Notes under the pieces: generated by a model
The model's input: the letters and a program-made list of their open reading frames with translations, nothing else
What the model was told of the DNA's origin: nothing
Database searches by the model: none
Part shown: positions 1 through 57,186 of the stretch, piece after piece
How positions within the stretch are numbered: the stretch's first letter is position 1
Layout of the letters: every line of letters begins with the position of its first letter
Made by a program: the position numbers and the translations under genes
Assembly (NCBI RefSeq): GCF_036324505.1
Contig: NC_086368.1
Location: forward strand, 20,748,878 to 20,812,877
From: Eleginops maclovinus
Taxonomy: Eukaryota > Chordata > Actinopteri > Perciformes > Eleginopidae
Direction: 5' to 3'
DNA: 64,000 bases

Positions 1-2365
1 TGCTTCTTTAGCTTACTGCAATTGCTCTCCTCTATATATATGACTTTAAACTCAAGTATATTTAAGCCCTATTTCTTGTGATCCAAACAGAAGACAGACA
101 AGCCTAAATGCATGTGAAAAAATAAAATAAATGAATATTATTTAACTGAAGGTGAAACACAGGTCCAATATTTCTGTGTAGTGTTTGTTACAGAGGAATA
201 GTCAAGAGCCAAGACAGATTCAAATACTGTGTGACATTACCCAAAAGGCTATAATTGGTAATTCACCATATCATTTAGAGCAGCTCTGTACACAAATGTG
301 TATTTTAAACACAGCTTGACACTTAACAATTTATGATTCAACATACAAAATGAGAAGTACTCTTTGAGGCCACACATTCTCCTGCTTTCCATTTATAAAG
401 TATCCATTCAAACACACACACAGCAAATGGTTACAAATGGATAAAAGATGGAAGAATAATTGGTTACTAAACATGGACAGCAGTGGTGGAACGAAAACAG
501 ATTGATACTGTTCACACATTAATCCACTTGAAGTCTTTAAAGCTCATGTTCATATTCTTTGGCAGAAAACGAATTCATTTCATTCAACTGTTACATACAT
601 TTATGTGGCCTTCTTGTTTACAGAACACAACAATTTCTTAGCCATTGACTCTCTCTCATTCACTCCTCAGAGCTAGACTGATGCTGGCTGGGCTGATATA
701 TATATATATACAGTATATACTCTGATATTAGTTGGTCAACAATATGTGAGTAATAGGGCTGCACAGTATTTCTTTTATTATTGTCAATACAATGTTAACT
801 TGAACTATGTGTCTTCTTATCTCTTCATCTGTAGAAATATCCAATCATTTCCTTTTTTCTTATTTAACAAGCCATTCTTTTTGTACAGAAGAGCTGCAGA
901 TAAAGGCAAGACTGAGTCAAATGTATTATTTGTTGATGTCTGGCAAGTTACATCGTTATTGTGATATTCAACAACTTAATTTCATGTTTTCCTCATTTCT
1001 TGCAGCCCTGATTCATTTTAAAGTGTAACTCAACAAGCAAACGTGGAATATCAGGACAGAAAAGCAAAAGAGAAAAATAAGTTAAAGTAATTTAGAAGCA
1101 GTAAGCATGTGAAAAAGTGGCAGATTTATTGTTATCAGATTTTTGAATCTCTCATGTTGAAATCATCGGCCAGAAAAAATGAATGGGTCGTCTTTTATTC
1201 ATCGTCTTGTCTCAGCAGGTTGGCTGTTTCATAGAAAGTTGATCAAGCATCAGTTATTACGGAATGCCGTGTTCGATGCGGTTCATTTATGTGCATTTTG
1301 TTTATCTAGAAGTACTTTTTTCTTTTTCTCTTTATCAATTAAACATTTTCTGTGTTTCCTTGTCATGAAAATGAATGTAAATGTTGATACATATGCATAA
1401 ACTAGCTGAATATAAATATTAAATGGGTTTGAAAATAGCCCCATTCCAGTACCATCTATTCGAAGCTCCCTTTATGATGGCTGACAACTCCTTAAATACG
1501 GGAGACAACAGAGTCGGGATCTTAAGTCCAAAGAAATGTTGAGAAATTCATATTCAATACTGTCGAGGAAACCTTAGGAGGGCAATACCTGTCCCTGAAT
1601 CCACTGATCTTGGGGAGGTTTCAGAAAGGGAATAACAACTGTGCTCCTTCTGTATCTAATACATCCAACCCGCCATCTGTAACAACTTTACACCAGTGGG
1701 TAAAAATGTGTTACTGCGATCCAACACTTCATAGAGAGCAACACCACACTGCAGCAACAGTTGCATAAGCAAAACACAGTGAATGTTCAAAGTTATACTA
1801 TTTATCAAGCAACAGGGAATCACTAAACTTCAGAGTAGAGTAATTATAAACAAATTGCTTTACTTATTCCTCCAAGAAAAACAATATGGAGTATGAATTT
1901 TAACAGGGGGGTTGGAGCACAACAGCTTGCAGCAGCAAGCCTGGAGGAGGCATAGTCCACTGACTGTAATATATTCTATTGTACCCTAAGCCACAATTTG
2001 ATCCTATTACATAATTAGACTGAGACTACTGGGTTAAAGAGGCTGTAAAATGGATTGTGTTGGCTGATTCACAAATGAGGTTAAAGTCATCTGCCGCAGA
2101 CCACAGCACCCACCGAGTTGCTTTATTCAGCCTTTGAATGGAAATACTAATGTTGTGTGCTCAATTTCGCAGTTTGGATAAACAAAGGCTAAATGGAACA
2201 CATGCAAACAAGAAGAAAGTGCTTCTTAATATGCATATTACTGTGCATGCAAATGAGGAAGCCACATCCACCCACAAGGTGCATTATTATGCATTATTAA
2301 CATATGCAGCGAGAACAGAGGATACACCAGAGACAACGCAGCAGTCAACACATTCATACAAAGAG

Positions 2366-2367
<2 letters not shown>

Positions 2368-2419
<52 letters not shown>
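2368..2419. repeat. (CA)n microsatellite
   Basis: About 52 bp of uninterrupted CA dinucleotides. Confidence 0.98.
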
Positions 2420-2420
<1 letters not shown>

Positions 2421-2714
2421 GACTTTCCTTTCCGGTACCTGAGGCTCTGATACGTGTGGGCTCTAACGCCCTGATGTTAACTCACTGCATACCTGCCACA
2501 TTGCACATGACGGCACTCTATTGACTTTCTCCACAGAGGGAACGGTCAGGGTTGGGAGACATGAAGGGAGCTGTCCACCAACTGAACGCTCAGAGGACAG
2601 CACAGTTCTGACCTGTCACGTAAGTGTCAGATAACAGGTAAAGTACAATCTCCACAGGGGCTGTATGGGCAAAGCTCAGGGTGTCTGTTTTTTATTCTTC
2701 TTTTAATGATAGTA

Positions 2715-2865
2715 TAGCTTAAGAGCAGGAAAGGAGAGAGGGAGAGAGGAGAGGGAGAGGGAGAGAGAGGGGAGAGAGAGAGGAGAGAGAGAGAGAGAGA
2801 GATATGCTACAAAGGGCCATTGGTGGGAGTTGAACGCTGGGATGCTGCAGGAACGACTAAGTCTT
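2715..2865 (-). mobile_element. tRNA-derived SINE fragment with expanded GA tract
   Basis: On the minus strand this reads as the B-box part of a fish tRNA-derived SINE: GTTCAACTCC (near 2828-2837) resembles the polymerase III B box GGTTCRANNCC, followed by GGCCCTTTG, a pyrimidine-rich tail and TTTCCTGCTC. The pyrimidine stretch of the family is stretched here to a long (GA)n purine run (about 2733-2802). The tRNA head is missing. Confidence 0.6.
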
Positions 2866-3596
2866 TGAATATTGGTTTCCCTGAGAGTGACTTGTTAATA
2901 AAACGGTTTTTTTTTTGTGAATTTGTTAGTTCTTCCTTTACTCAATGACAATGTCAGTCTTTCTCAAATAAATCACAAACTATTGGATGGAATGCCATGA
3001 AAGACATCTCCCTGTCAATATAGAGTATTTTTCTGACCTTCCTTCTAGTGTTACCTTCAGGTAAAAATGTGCAAAGCTAGTGACATCCTCGACAGTGTCA
3101 TCGGTACTTTGTGTTGTTTTGGGGGATATACTGATAGGAATCCCAAAATAATCTAATAATTGTTATACTGTGTTGGCCCTCTATCTGTTGCTCTACATAC
3201 ACCATACGGAAAGACTGGCTTTGCTCACAAGCTGATAAGGGTCAAAAGATCATGAATTAATGGGCGCAGAGAACGATGGACTCAGCATGCTTCTACCTGC
3301 AGGCTCTTGGCACGTAGCGTCAGGAGCAGCACTGAAGCACAGCCAGGTGGTAAACTTTGATGTGTGAACTTTACATGAATATAAAATCATTCGAATTCCC
3401 GCTTTACTCAACTTCACTGACCTCACAGACTGTATAGGAGCATAGAACACATGAACCCTTCATTTCAGGTAACTCTTGGCCAGTTTCGCTATGTTTCCGG
3501 GTGGTAAAAGACGAGTTTAAGGCTTTAAAAGACTCTTCATCATGGAAACCAAAATCTAACTAAAAACACATAATATCCACGAAGGCAAGTACACAC

Positions 3597-48484
<44,888 letters not shown>

Positions 48485-48534
48485 TATCGGTTTAAAGGTT
48501 CACCGATGCGATGTGCAGTATTTCGGCTATGTTG

Positions 48535-48670
48535 TGTTTTCAGCGTGTGTGCACCGCGCGGAGCTGCGGCGGCGCTGGGCGTCTCAGGTCAGCGGGAGCA
48601 GCCGTCAAGACCTGCTGGCGGTGAGCTGCCTCATCGGTACTCCTTCTGTCTGCTTCTCCTCCGCTGTGGC
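48535..48670 (-). promoter_or_regulatory. kif21b: CpG-rich kif21b promoter / 5'-UTR region
   Basis: A GC-rich, CpG-containing stretch (GCACCGCGCGGAGCTGCGGC and following) just upstream of the kif21b start codon in otherwise AT-rich DNA. No TATA box is evident, as expected for a CpG-type promoter. The transcription start cannot be placed exactly. Confidence 0.5.
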
Positions 48671-49674
48671 GCTCATTTCTGCCTCCCTGCTGTTTGTCAT
48701 CTCGCAGAGTTGAACCTTGTCTTTCCGTGGTCTGCTTTGTGTCAGTCGCTACATCCTGTTTGAAACGGGTTTGAGTGAAGCGTCTGAGCGCTCCTCAGAA
48801 ACCACACCGCTACGCTGAGAGACGCGATCACGTTGAATATGTGCTGCTGAGAGACCGTAAACTGTAGGGGGTAATGCTGCCTTCAGGAGCTGTCGGATAT
48901 TTTGGATCCACAGCTAGAGCAGTCGTTCACAGAGCTATGACCTCTCCCAACTCCCCATTGAAGAGGGGTTTGTATGGAGGATTTTTTCGCCCAGAACTTA
49001 ACCACTCAATCCATTACTATGGATACCGATGGATGCAATTCTTCTGCTGAGCTGTATCGCGATAAACCTATGGGTCAAGTTTAAAAAATCTTTGACCCTA
49101 AATTTCAAACAATGCAACTGTATAGTGTATTTTATTAGATCCTCAATGCCCACATAGTTCAAACCATAAGTGCTACATTAGAAAAATAACCCCCTGATGA
49201 CATCATTTTAAACTTTGGAAAACTCACAGACACAACAGACATTCAACTATTTTCATATTTTTAGTAGTAGGCCTACTCATCCTGACAAATAAACTCAACG
49301 TGTGGCCAATATATTATAAATAAATAAAAACTGTTGGCAAATATTTTATATCTAACACATGCTTTTAAAGGGGTACTGACAAGTATACCACGTAGATCGG
49401 AATGCAAAGTGGAGTGAAAGTAACATTTAAAAAAAACATAAAGTTGGCCAATAAGTAGCTTGAACTATCACTGAAAAATAGTATCTAGGATCAATTCCAC
49501 CACACTGCACCATGATAATTTAAACGAGTATCAAATTGATATTTACAATTTAACATCCGTTTCTAACGCTAATACAATATTTCGAGGAGTCCCTGAAAGC
49601 AGCAACAACCGCTTTCGATTGACATGCATTTGGGCCAATTGCTGGGTTAGTTCCGCCTTCATTGAGCATTAGAG

Positions 49675-49712
49675 ACCAATCAGTGGCTCGACATGTCTTT
49701 GTGTCCCCGCCC
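49675..49712. promoter_or_regulatory. CCAAT box and GC box cluster
   Basis: ACCAATCAG at 49675-49683 and CCCCGCCC at 49705-49712 lie 21 bases apart, with another CCAAT at about 49635. They may be upstream elements of the kif21b promoter, 1.2 kb from its ATG, or of an undetected divergent transcript. Confidence 0.35.
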
Positions 49713-50621
49713 AGCAGCACTCCTACAGCGGGCTGTAAAGATCAGAACACCTACCGCTCACTGACTGCCAGGGGCCACATCTGAGGTCTGTTAAACTGCC
49801 ATAAACAGGGGGGCACTGTTCCCATGACAGAGAGGAGGGGCCACAGGTTAAAACGCCTTTAGGTCAAAGGTTGTAACTCATGCAGGGGCTATTATGTTAC
49901 AGCAGAAGATGAAGTTCGTTTTCTCTGTTTTGTATGGGAAGTTACACTCTGCACACTTCCCTCTCCTGCTGAGTCAGATTTCTTGAAAAGGGGAAATCCT
50001 TTCTCTTATTGGAGTCAGACAGCCATGATACTCTTTTAATCTCTCTCTAAAATATACTTTCAAAGAAGATCTACTTGCATGACCGTGTACCAAAACAGTA
50101 AAGCCAAAGCACACTGTACAAAGGTTTTATTACAGCTTCCAAAATGGTTCACAATTAACAACCATGACAACAATGTATTGTTGTGTAAATATCAAGAAAA
50201 ATTATCACAATTATGTCCCTAGCTCTCTTCTCAATTCAGTTTCCTTTCACAGCTGTGTCTGTTGGACTTTTTTAATCGATCCATGCAAAGTGACTTCACA
50301 CAGTAGGCTACCATTGCAGCTGTCAGTGTTGGCAGTGCTTTAGCCTGGCAGGATTCAAAATCTACACTTGCACAGAAAACTCCAGTTTTTCCAAATCCTC
50401 ATTCTCTATGACTCATATTCAAACAGTTTGCCAATGACAGCCATGTCCAAACGGCAACAAGTTATTTCCCAATATAACACAAACACATTTAAGTCAACTA
50501 TTTCACAACTCCAGAAACATACAACATAGGTGGCTTTTTATATGCCTACATATCATATAGACAACAGCTCCAACGGTTGATAAGTAACATTTTTTTTGTC
50601 TGAATGCGGAAAAAGTCTCTG

Positions 50622-50646
50622 CGACAACAACAACAACAACAACAAC
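50622..50646. repeat. (CAA)n microsatellite
   Basis: Eight ACA/CAA trinucleotide units in the kif21b-lhfpl5 intergenic region. Confidence 0.95.
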
Positions 50647-51309
50647 CCCTCTTTTATGTAATGGATCACAGTCTGCAAATGATTGCATGAACTATAAACC
50701 TATTCTACAGAGGAACTTTCAAACTGTGTGTTTCTGTGTGTGTGTTGGACCAGGCGGCGATGTTAGTGCTACGTTCCCCCAAGCAGTGCTTGATTCCACA
50801 AGATTAACGTCCAGTTATAAGGATAAAGTTGCAATCCTCCTAGATTTGCTGGGAACTGGCCTCAAGCAACAACAATCAACAACAAGAGTGGTGCACACAC
50901 AAACACACACTCCTCTGTTTTCATCGGGGGAACTTTTAAGACCAACTCTTATATAATTAGTCTGCTCTGTACACCTAAGCTTATTTATAAGTACCTTTTA
51001 TTCCTCTTTAGGCAGGTTTTCAAATCCACTCCAAAAGATTTGTTCCCCGCATGCCAACTCCACAACAGCACTTTAATACAAATATTTCATAACTTTACTG
51101 ATAGCCTTAAGATATTTTAATATTGCAATTGCCAAACTGCAGCATAATCCCTATACTTAGGGCTTCGTATAGTCAAAACAACAGCACCCTAATTACATAA
51201 GAGCGTTAAAATACAATCACTCCAGCTGCCCTCAGGTTCTGGCAGTCACGGTGAAGTCAGCAATTCAGTCTTCCTCTTTGGATTCGATACCACACTTCTA
51301 AAGCAAAAT

Positions 51310-51366
51310 GCGCACAGGCGCACGCGCGCACACACACACACACACGCACACACACACACACACACA
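51310..51366. repeat. (CG)n-(CA)n microsatellite
   Basis: CGCGCG followed by interrupted CA units; intergenic. Confidence 0.95.
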
Positions 51367-52553
51367 TTAACTTGCCCATATTCGCATTCCTCCAGGAGGT
51401 GATTATATCCTGACCTGAAAACAAGATGATGACTCGTAACTTAATTGTACTGTTATCTCTTCATAGATATTTTTCAATGTATGATTCTGAAATTAGACAT
51501 ATTAAGTAAAACTGATGGCAAATAAAATAACACACATAATGCAGACAGAAAGCATCCACTGCTTAATTTCCAGCACAAAATGTAATTTATTCCCAGTGAT
51601 GTGCAAAACCCACGTAACAACCTTGTAAATTAATCACAGAAGATGAATGTGATGCCAATGAGTCTCTTTCACTGCTCTATGCATCACATTACCTATTTCA
51701 ATGGTAAAAACCAGAAATAAGAAGAGATGGAAGACGAAACTGCACCCTAATGTATTCAGATTCTTTATTCTTTGATGTCTCTATAAGCCTTTGCATGCAT
51801 TTTCTATATTTGGCTTTGAAGCTCCATAAACTAATCCTCCATTCTTTACCATAACAAAACAGTTTGAATTGGCCAGGATTACGGAAACACACACGACCCA
51901 GGCCCTTTGCAGAGGAAGCGGAGCACTGGCAAAAAAAAAGTTGAATACAGTTGTTTCATGATTGGTCTAATAAGTGTCTCTCAAGATGTTTAATGGTGTC
52001 TATGTTATATAGTTAAATGTCTGTGACAGGAGCTGCTTATGTGGTTTAGATTTATGGTTGCAGTGGCATGATGCAGAGCAGGTCCTTGGACCCCCCATGG
52101 TGCTATATCCCATCACCCCTCAGAGTTCTGCAAACACTGGGAAGTGAAAGTATGTGTTTAATGCAAGCGAGTGTTTAAAAAATAAAAGGACACATTTCAC
52201 AATAAATAAAACATCAACAATGTGATGACAATTTAGGTTCAGTCTCATGTTTGCATCCATTAAAAAAGATTTAGATAAATTATGTTATATATTTTCTTGT
52301 TAGGAGTTATTTTATAGACTGATACGTGTATAAAGGACTATAGACGAACAGTTTATTCCTGGAGTCTTATTGTCCCCATTAGCAAAAGACCGTCAAAACC
52401 AATAGCCCACGGAAATCCTGTTGTAATATTTCTATTCCTACATAATATTGTATAAATTTGTACTGTCAACCTATCTTAAATTAACATAAAGTAATAATAT
52501 ATGTGTGTGGCATTTTATTTAGCAACAAACATGTTTAAGTACTTTTTAATTAT

Positions 52554-52568
52554 ATGATCTCTAATTAA
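52554..52568 (+). repeat. target-site duplication, left copy
   Basis: ATGATCTCTAATTAA, repeated exactly at 53076-53090 on the other side of the retrotransposon. Confidence 0.9.
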
Positions 52569-53075
52569 GTCATGACCGAAAGAACGAGGTCGCGGATACA
52601 AGCGGCTGAAAAGGGATTTCTCCGCAGGGTGGCTGGCATCTCCCTTCAGGATAAGGGGAGAAGTTCAGTCATCCGGGAGGGACTCGGAGTAGAACCGCTG
52701 CTCCTTCGCGTTGAAAGGAGCCAGTTGAGGCGGTTCGGGCACCTAGTGAGGATGCCACCTGGGCGCCTCCCTGTGGAGGTGTTCCAGGCACGTCCAGCTG
52801 GGAAGAGACCAAGGGGTAGACCTAGGACCAGGTGGAGGGATTATATCTCTTCGCTGGCCTGGGAGCGTCTTGGAATCCCCCAGTCAGAGCTGGTTGATGT
52901 GGCCAGGGAAAGGAAAGTTTGGGGCTCTCTGCTGGAGCTGTTACCTCCACGACCCTGACGGAAAAGCGGGAGAAGATGGATGGATGGATGGATGGATGGA
53001 TGGATGGATGGATGGATGGATGGATGGATGGATGGATGGATGGATGGATGGATGGATGGATGGATGGATGGATGG
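52569..53075 (+). mobile_element. 5'-truncated Rex3/RTE-type non-LTR retrotransposon
   Basis: Ends in a (TGGA)n array and is flanked by a perfect 15-bp target-site duplication, both typical of RTE/Rex3 elements, which end in GATG-type tandem repeats in fish. The retained ORF encodes the C-terminal tail of the reverse-transcriptase polyprotein. Only about 0.5 kb of a roughly 3 kb element remains, as usual after incomplete reverse transcription. The exact duplication and uninterrupted ORF suggest a fairly young insertion. Confidence 0.85.
52572..52961 (+). CDS. retrotransposon RT polyprotein, C-terminal fragment
   Basis: About 129 residues with no internal stop, including [39 protein letters not shown] and [20 protein letters not shown], the conserved tail found downstream of the RT domain in fish RTE-type elements. 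The endonuclease and catalytic RT domains are absent, so it cannot transpose itself. The first ATG is internal to the parent ORF. Confidence 0.85.
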
Positions 53076-53079
53076 ATGA
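52975..53079 (+). repeat. (TGGA)n tail of the retrotransposon
   Basis: About 105 bp of GATG/TGGA tetranucleotides forming the 3' end of the element. Confidence 0.97.
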
Positions 53080-53090
53080 TCTCTAATTAA
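53076..53090 (+). repeat. target-site duplication, right copy
   Basis: ATGATCTCTAATTAA, identical to 52554-52568; its first bases overlap the tetranucleotide tail. Confidence 0.9.
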
Positions 53091-53630
53091 TATCTATAAA
53101 CATCACTTCTCTTTTCTCACAGCTCGAACTAAAGAAAATTGTTGGATTTTTTTTATTGTACCCTGATATGATGATAGCTACTGTAAATATCATTCTATGA
53201 CATTTATGTATCTTTTCCAGGGTCTGTCATGACACATTTGCTATTCTTAACATGCTTAGAAAAAGCAGTATACTGTAGCCTACTTTAAGGATGCATGTAC
53301 AACAGCCAACGAGAGCCTGTGTCTATATCATACATGTATTCACATAGAGACCTAGGATTTGACATAGGATGAAACAGTAGAGAGCGATCAGTAATGAATC
53401 ATGAACATGATCCCCTGGAGAGAAGACCTACATTTCAGCTTCCTTCCCCGGGGCACACACTGACCCACACTCGGCAACATTTGTTGCCCAGGCTTGGATG
53501 CTTCCTGCTGGGCTGTAAATGGGCAGGGGCTGGGGTGGAGGCAGGGCATCCCATAGTGGCTGTTGCAGCCTCGGGGTGTTTCAGAGAGGTACAGTACACA
53601 CTCATTGATGAATTTACTGCTGCATCACAT

Positions 53631-53717
<87 letters not shown>
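53631..53717. repeat. (TG)n microsatellite
   Basis: About 85 bp of TG; a poly-C plus (CA)n tract follows at about 53836-53871. Intergenic. Confidence 0.97.
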
Positions 53718-53720
<3 letters not shown>

Positions 53721-54029
53721 AGAGATGAGTGGAGGAGGTCAACAAGGAGTGGTTGTTCTGTGATCCCCTGCCCCATGCCCATTGCATGCTGTTACTCACA
53801 CTTTCACTAATAAAGTCCATGTGTGACAGCAAACCCCCCCCCCCCACACACACACACACACACACACACACCCCAAGGAAGAAGCTGCGCCAACTAATTT
53901 AAACATGAAAAACAACAATTAACCTGATACCCAGAAGTTTGGTACCCATCATGTACAGACACAAAGTACATTCTCGATTCAGGAAAAAGTCCACTTTCTG
54001 AAATCATATTTAGTTTTAAGATAGATTAC

Positions 54030-54112
54030 GAAAGGGGGAGATTGAGGGGATGACATGCGAAACAGTAGCCCCAACATGAGCCGCCAGCTCTACCAAGTGA
54101 GCTATGTGGGAG
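54030..54112 (-). mobile_element. tRNA-derived SINE remnant (A-box head)
   Basis: On the minus strand it reads CACATAGCTCACTTGGTAGAG, where TAGCTCACTTGG fits the polymerase III A box. After a deleted middle comes CATGTCATCCCCTCAATCTCC, the pyrimidine-rich end of the same SINE type as at 2715-2865. Diverged and internally deleted, so not a functional tRNA gene. Confidence 0.6.
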
Positions 54113-55474
54113 TGATTTAAACCAGAATTTTTTACTGAATCTATCAATGATTTTCCGATTTCATAGAACTTTCATAACAGTAGCGATCTGTATTTTAACT
54201 AGTATCATTATCTAATTATGTCATGTAGTTAAATGCTCTGTCATCTTGCCCCATCACTTCCTCACTCATCGCTTAAGGGGGAATCCTGCAACTTGTTTCT
54301 ATGGAAACAGCCTCTAAAGAGTGCAGGCAGAAAGGGACAGGAAGAGATGCTGAAATGGCAGAAAAGCCTCTTTGTGCTCTCAGAAGCTCTCAGAACGTAT
54401 ACGCCTAAAGAGGGTCTAAAGGGTCAATCCCACACAAACACACAACTTCTACCTCAGGCAAATGGGAAGATACTATGAGCATCACCAGACTTCTGGATTT
54501 CACTTGAAGCCATAGATGCCTTATAAATCCTTTATTGTATACAATACTCTGTGTGTGCACTGCACATTGTAGAAATGTATTTACAACAGCTGTAACCATA
54601 TGTAAACAATACAGTATTGTAGTGACTTGCTCATGATTTGTGCCATTTCACTGTTTTGAAACATTTAAATGAATGCATCTATTTGAAGTGCTGTGACTAA
54701 CAGGTTTGATCACATTATGTCATGTGCTTTTGAAGGCAAGCAGTAAATCCCAGCAACACACAAGGACACACAAATACATACACACACAAACACACACACG
54801 GACGCACACACACAAAATCTCACTCCATTTTGTATCGGAAAATTGAATTGCTGCTCCTGAATAACTTGATTATAAACAACCTCCCTCCAACTCTGGGGCA
54901 GCATCACTTAATAAAGCTAAGTGCATTGACACGCCAGCGCCAACACTCATACACACACAAAGACACTGCAGATCTATAAATCAACCACGAATTACATGAA
55001 CCACATCCACAAAAAAGAAAATATTAAGTGGGACTAAACTAAGATTGGCCAAACGTCACTGACATGGGACATTAGGGATTCAAGGATCAGAAATCAGGCT
55101 CTGAGATTATTACGTTATTCAGTCAGCCAGGGGATTGTGCACTTGAGTATTGGCCGATTACAATCTCAAAGCTACCCAAAGGTCAAATACGTAAGCTTTA
55201 GTCATGTGAAAGGGCTTCTTTAAGTCTGTACATTAATGTGTTGTCACAGTACAGCAGTGGGCTGTGGGGAAATAATGGCATGTGACATAAACAAGTGTTT
55301 TAACACTGCTTTGTCTGCCATAATAAGTTAATGTTGCGTGGATAAATCCAACAGATTTACAAATGGACACAACACACATTTAAAACAAAACCTAGGTGAT
55401 TACTCATGCATCAGAAAAAGGAAGAAAATGTAACATCCTCTTTTTCTATAATCACAGTTACATTTATGGGTTTA

Positions 55475-55735
55475 CTCACTGTCCACTACATTTCAGAGGG
55501 GGGAACTATTTTATCTGCTCTATTTATTTAACAGCTATAGTTAACAGTCGTTTAGCAGATTTTACAAAGAAAAGGCTATCAAATATAATTCATTGTTATA
55601 GATAGAACTACCCAAACATATAGCTCCACCTCAGCCAGCCACAACATTTAAGTGCTAACACATCAGTAATACTACTAACCCAATAATGTATATAAAGTGC
55701 TTTGGAATAGCAACTAAACATACGTAAGTAAACAA
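55475..55735 (+). repeat. teleost dispersed repeat (antisense copy)
   Basis: Contains CCACTACATTTCAGAGGG, TTTATTTAACAGCTATAGTTA, AATTCATTGTTATAGAT and TAGCTCCACCTC, all parts of a repeat I recognise as frequent in fish 3' ends and introns. The complementary GTAAAAGTA form occurs in the lhfpl5 intron. Confidence 0.5.
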
Positions 55736-56783
55736 TTAGAATATTTCTTTCACCACTGAACCCCTGACACCAGCAATCACCAGCACCGAACCCACCCCGC
55801 CTCCACCAGTAAAAGTGGAACTCCTGTGGCTTTTTATGGTTACACATCTGGGATATAAAGCAGAGGTACAAAGTTCAATACCTTTTGGTTTCCTTAAGAC
55901 TGCTATAAAGTTTGATGTTTGAAACATGTTGCTGAAGCTGCAGCCCTATACCTCCATCTAGTGTTAGATAGTCATACATACAAGTAAGTTAGTCTTTATT
56001 ACTGGCTCATTCTCTTGAGTTATAGAATAGGCTCACATTCCTTAAAACAACAATCACATACCCATGTGCAGCACATTTAATCTGTTCCTTGTGTTCATAC
56101 TGACTGTGAACAGGAATAGCACACTAAGTGATGGGAGAGACAAGTATCCAGCAGTCTAAGTCAGTCTAATCATGAAGGGGTCAGTCAAAGAAGTCTTGTT
56201 AGTTCAAAAAGAAGAAATAGATGATAGAAAAGTACAGTTACAGTTCATTACTAATTGTTTTAGTGGATCGACACTAAAACATGAATCTATAAGTAAGGCT
56301 GACCACAATGCTGACCATCTGCATTACAGTTTCTTACCTGAACTCTGAACAAATGTGTTGTGTTAAAAACAAACAAATCTGAAAGAAAGAAAGAAAGTAA
56401 ATTCAACATATGCCCTTAAAAGTGAAAGGGGGATATCCTTGCTTGCCACCTGTGTTACTCTATTCTGCAGATCTTGTAACCATTAAACATTCATTACCTG
56501 GAGAGGAAAGGCACTGCTAGCTGATACAGAGTGGAGGAACAGCCACCCTCACATTCACCCACTGACGAAATCCGTTACTGCTGCTATGGTACCCAGTAAT
56601 GTATGACTTATGAGGTGACATTATTGAATTTAAACTTACTACAAAGACAGAGGTCATATATGATCTTAACCAAAGGTAGCTCTTGGTCAGTCTTTAACAG
56701 CTTCCCAGAAATAAAAATCACCAAGGATACTTTTCTACTTTTAAGACGATTCCTGGGTCTTGTTTTTAGCCATCTCTGTCGCC

Positions 56784-57186
56784 ATGCTCCCGGCTGTTGA
56801 GGCCGCCAAAATCTACCACACCAACTACGTGCGTAACGCCCGGGCCGTGGGCGTGCTGTGGACGGTGTTCACCATCACCTTTGCCGTCATCACCGTGGTG
56901 GTGTTCATACAGCCCTACTGGATCGGGGACAGCGTGCACACGCCGCAGGCCGGATACTTCGGCCTCTTCCACTACTGCATTGGGAACGCACTCACCTCGG
57001 AGCTCACCTGCAAAGGGAGTGCGCTGGACTTCGGCTCTATCCCGTCCGGTGCCTTCAAGACAGCCATGTTCTTCGTGGGGATCTCCATGCTGCTGGTGGT
57101 GGGAAGCATCGTCTGCTTCAGCCTCTTTTTCTTCTGCAACGCAGGGAGCGTCTACAAGATCTGCGCCTGGATGCAGCTGGCCTCCA
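56784..57186 (+). CDS. lhfpl5: lhfpl5 coding exon 1 (residues 1-135)
   Basis: Starts [20 protein letters not shown] and ends in GCC TCC A|gtgagc, phase 1. Holds TM1, the first extracellular loop, TM2 and the start of TM3. It is GC-rich with third-position C/G in sharp contrast to the flanking AT-rich DNA. The human protein begins two or three residues earlier (MVKLLPA), so a short N-terminal difference is normal. Confidence 0.94.

Larger units (their letters stand above)
1..3596. other. kif21b intron 32 (partial), no exon recognised
   Basis: Intron sequence on the minus strand between exon 32 and C-terminal exons outside the window. I looked for the reverse complement of the expected HKDWVCAL and final WD40 codons and found none. 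Contents: AT-rich unique sequence, a (CA)n array at 2368-2419 and a SINE fragment at 2715-2865. Confidence 0.6.
49713..56783. other. kif21b-lhfpl5 intergenic region
   Basis: About 7 kb between divergent genes. It holds microsatellites, the Rex3/RTE-like insertion (52569-53075), a SINE remnant (54030-54112) and a dispersed repeat (about 55475-55735). The lhfpl5 coding exon is preceded by a splice acceptor (tcttgtttttag, ending 56769), so a non-coding first exon of lhfpl5 probably lies in this region, but I could not place it. Confidence 0.5.

Noticed and set aside
3210..3240. Plus-strand reading resembling K-D-W-L-C
   Set aside because: Wrong strand for kif21b and only a few residues long; coincidence.
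3250..3450. Minus-strand ORF in the position expected for the next WD40 exon
   Set aside because: Its translation has no similarity to the expected IPNAHKDW...LLSACRAG block and lacks a convincing splice-site pair; the true exon is probably outside the window.
52975..53079. Tandem repeat arrays as possible CRISPR
   Set aside because: Direct tetranucleotide tandem with no spacers, in a vertebrate genome; it is the retrotransposon tail.
54085..54110. Possible tRNA gene (A box on the minus strand)
   Set aside because: No cloverleaf or B box follows; matches a SINE head with an internal deletion.
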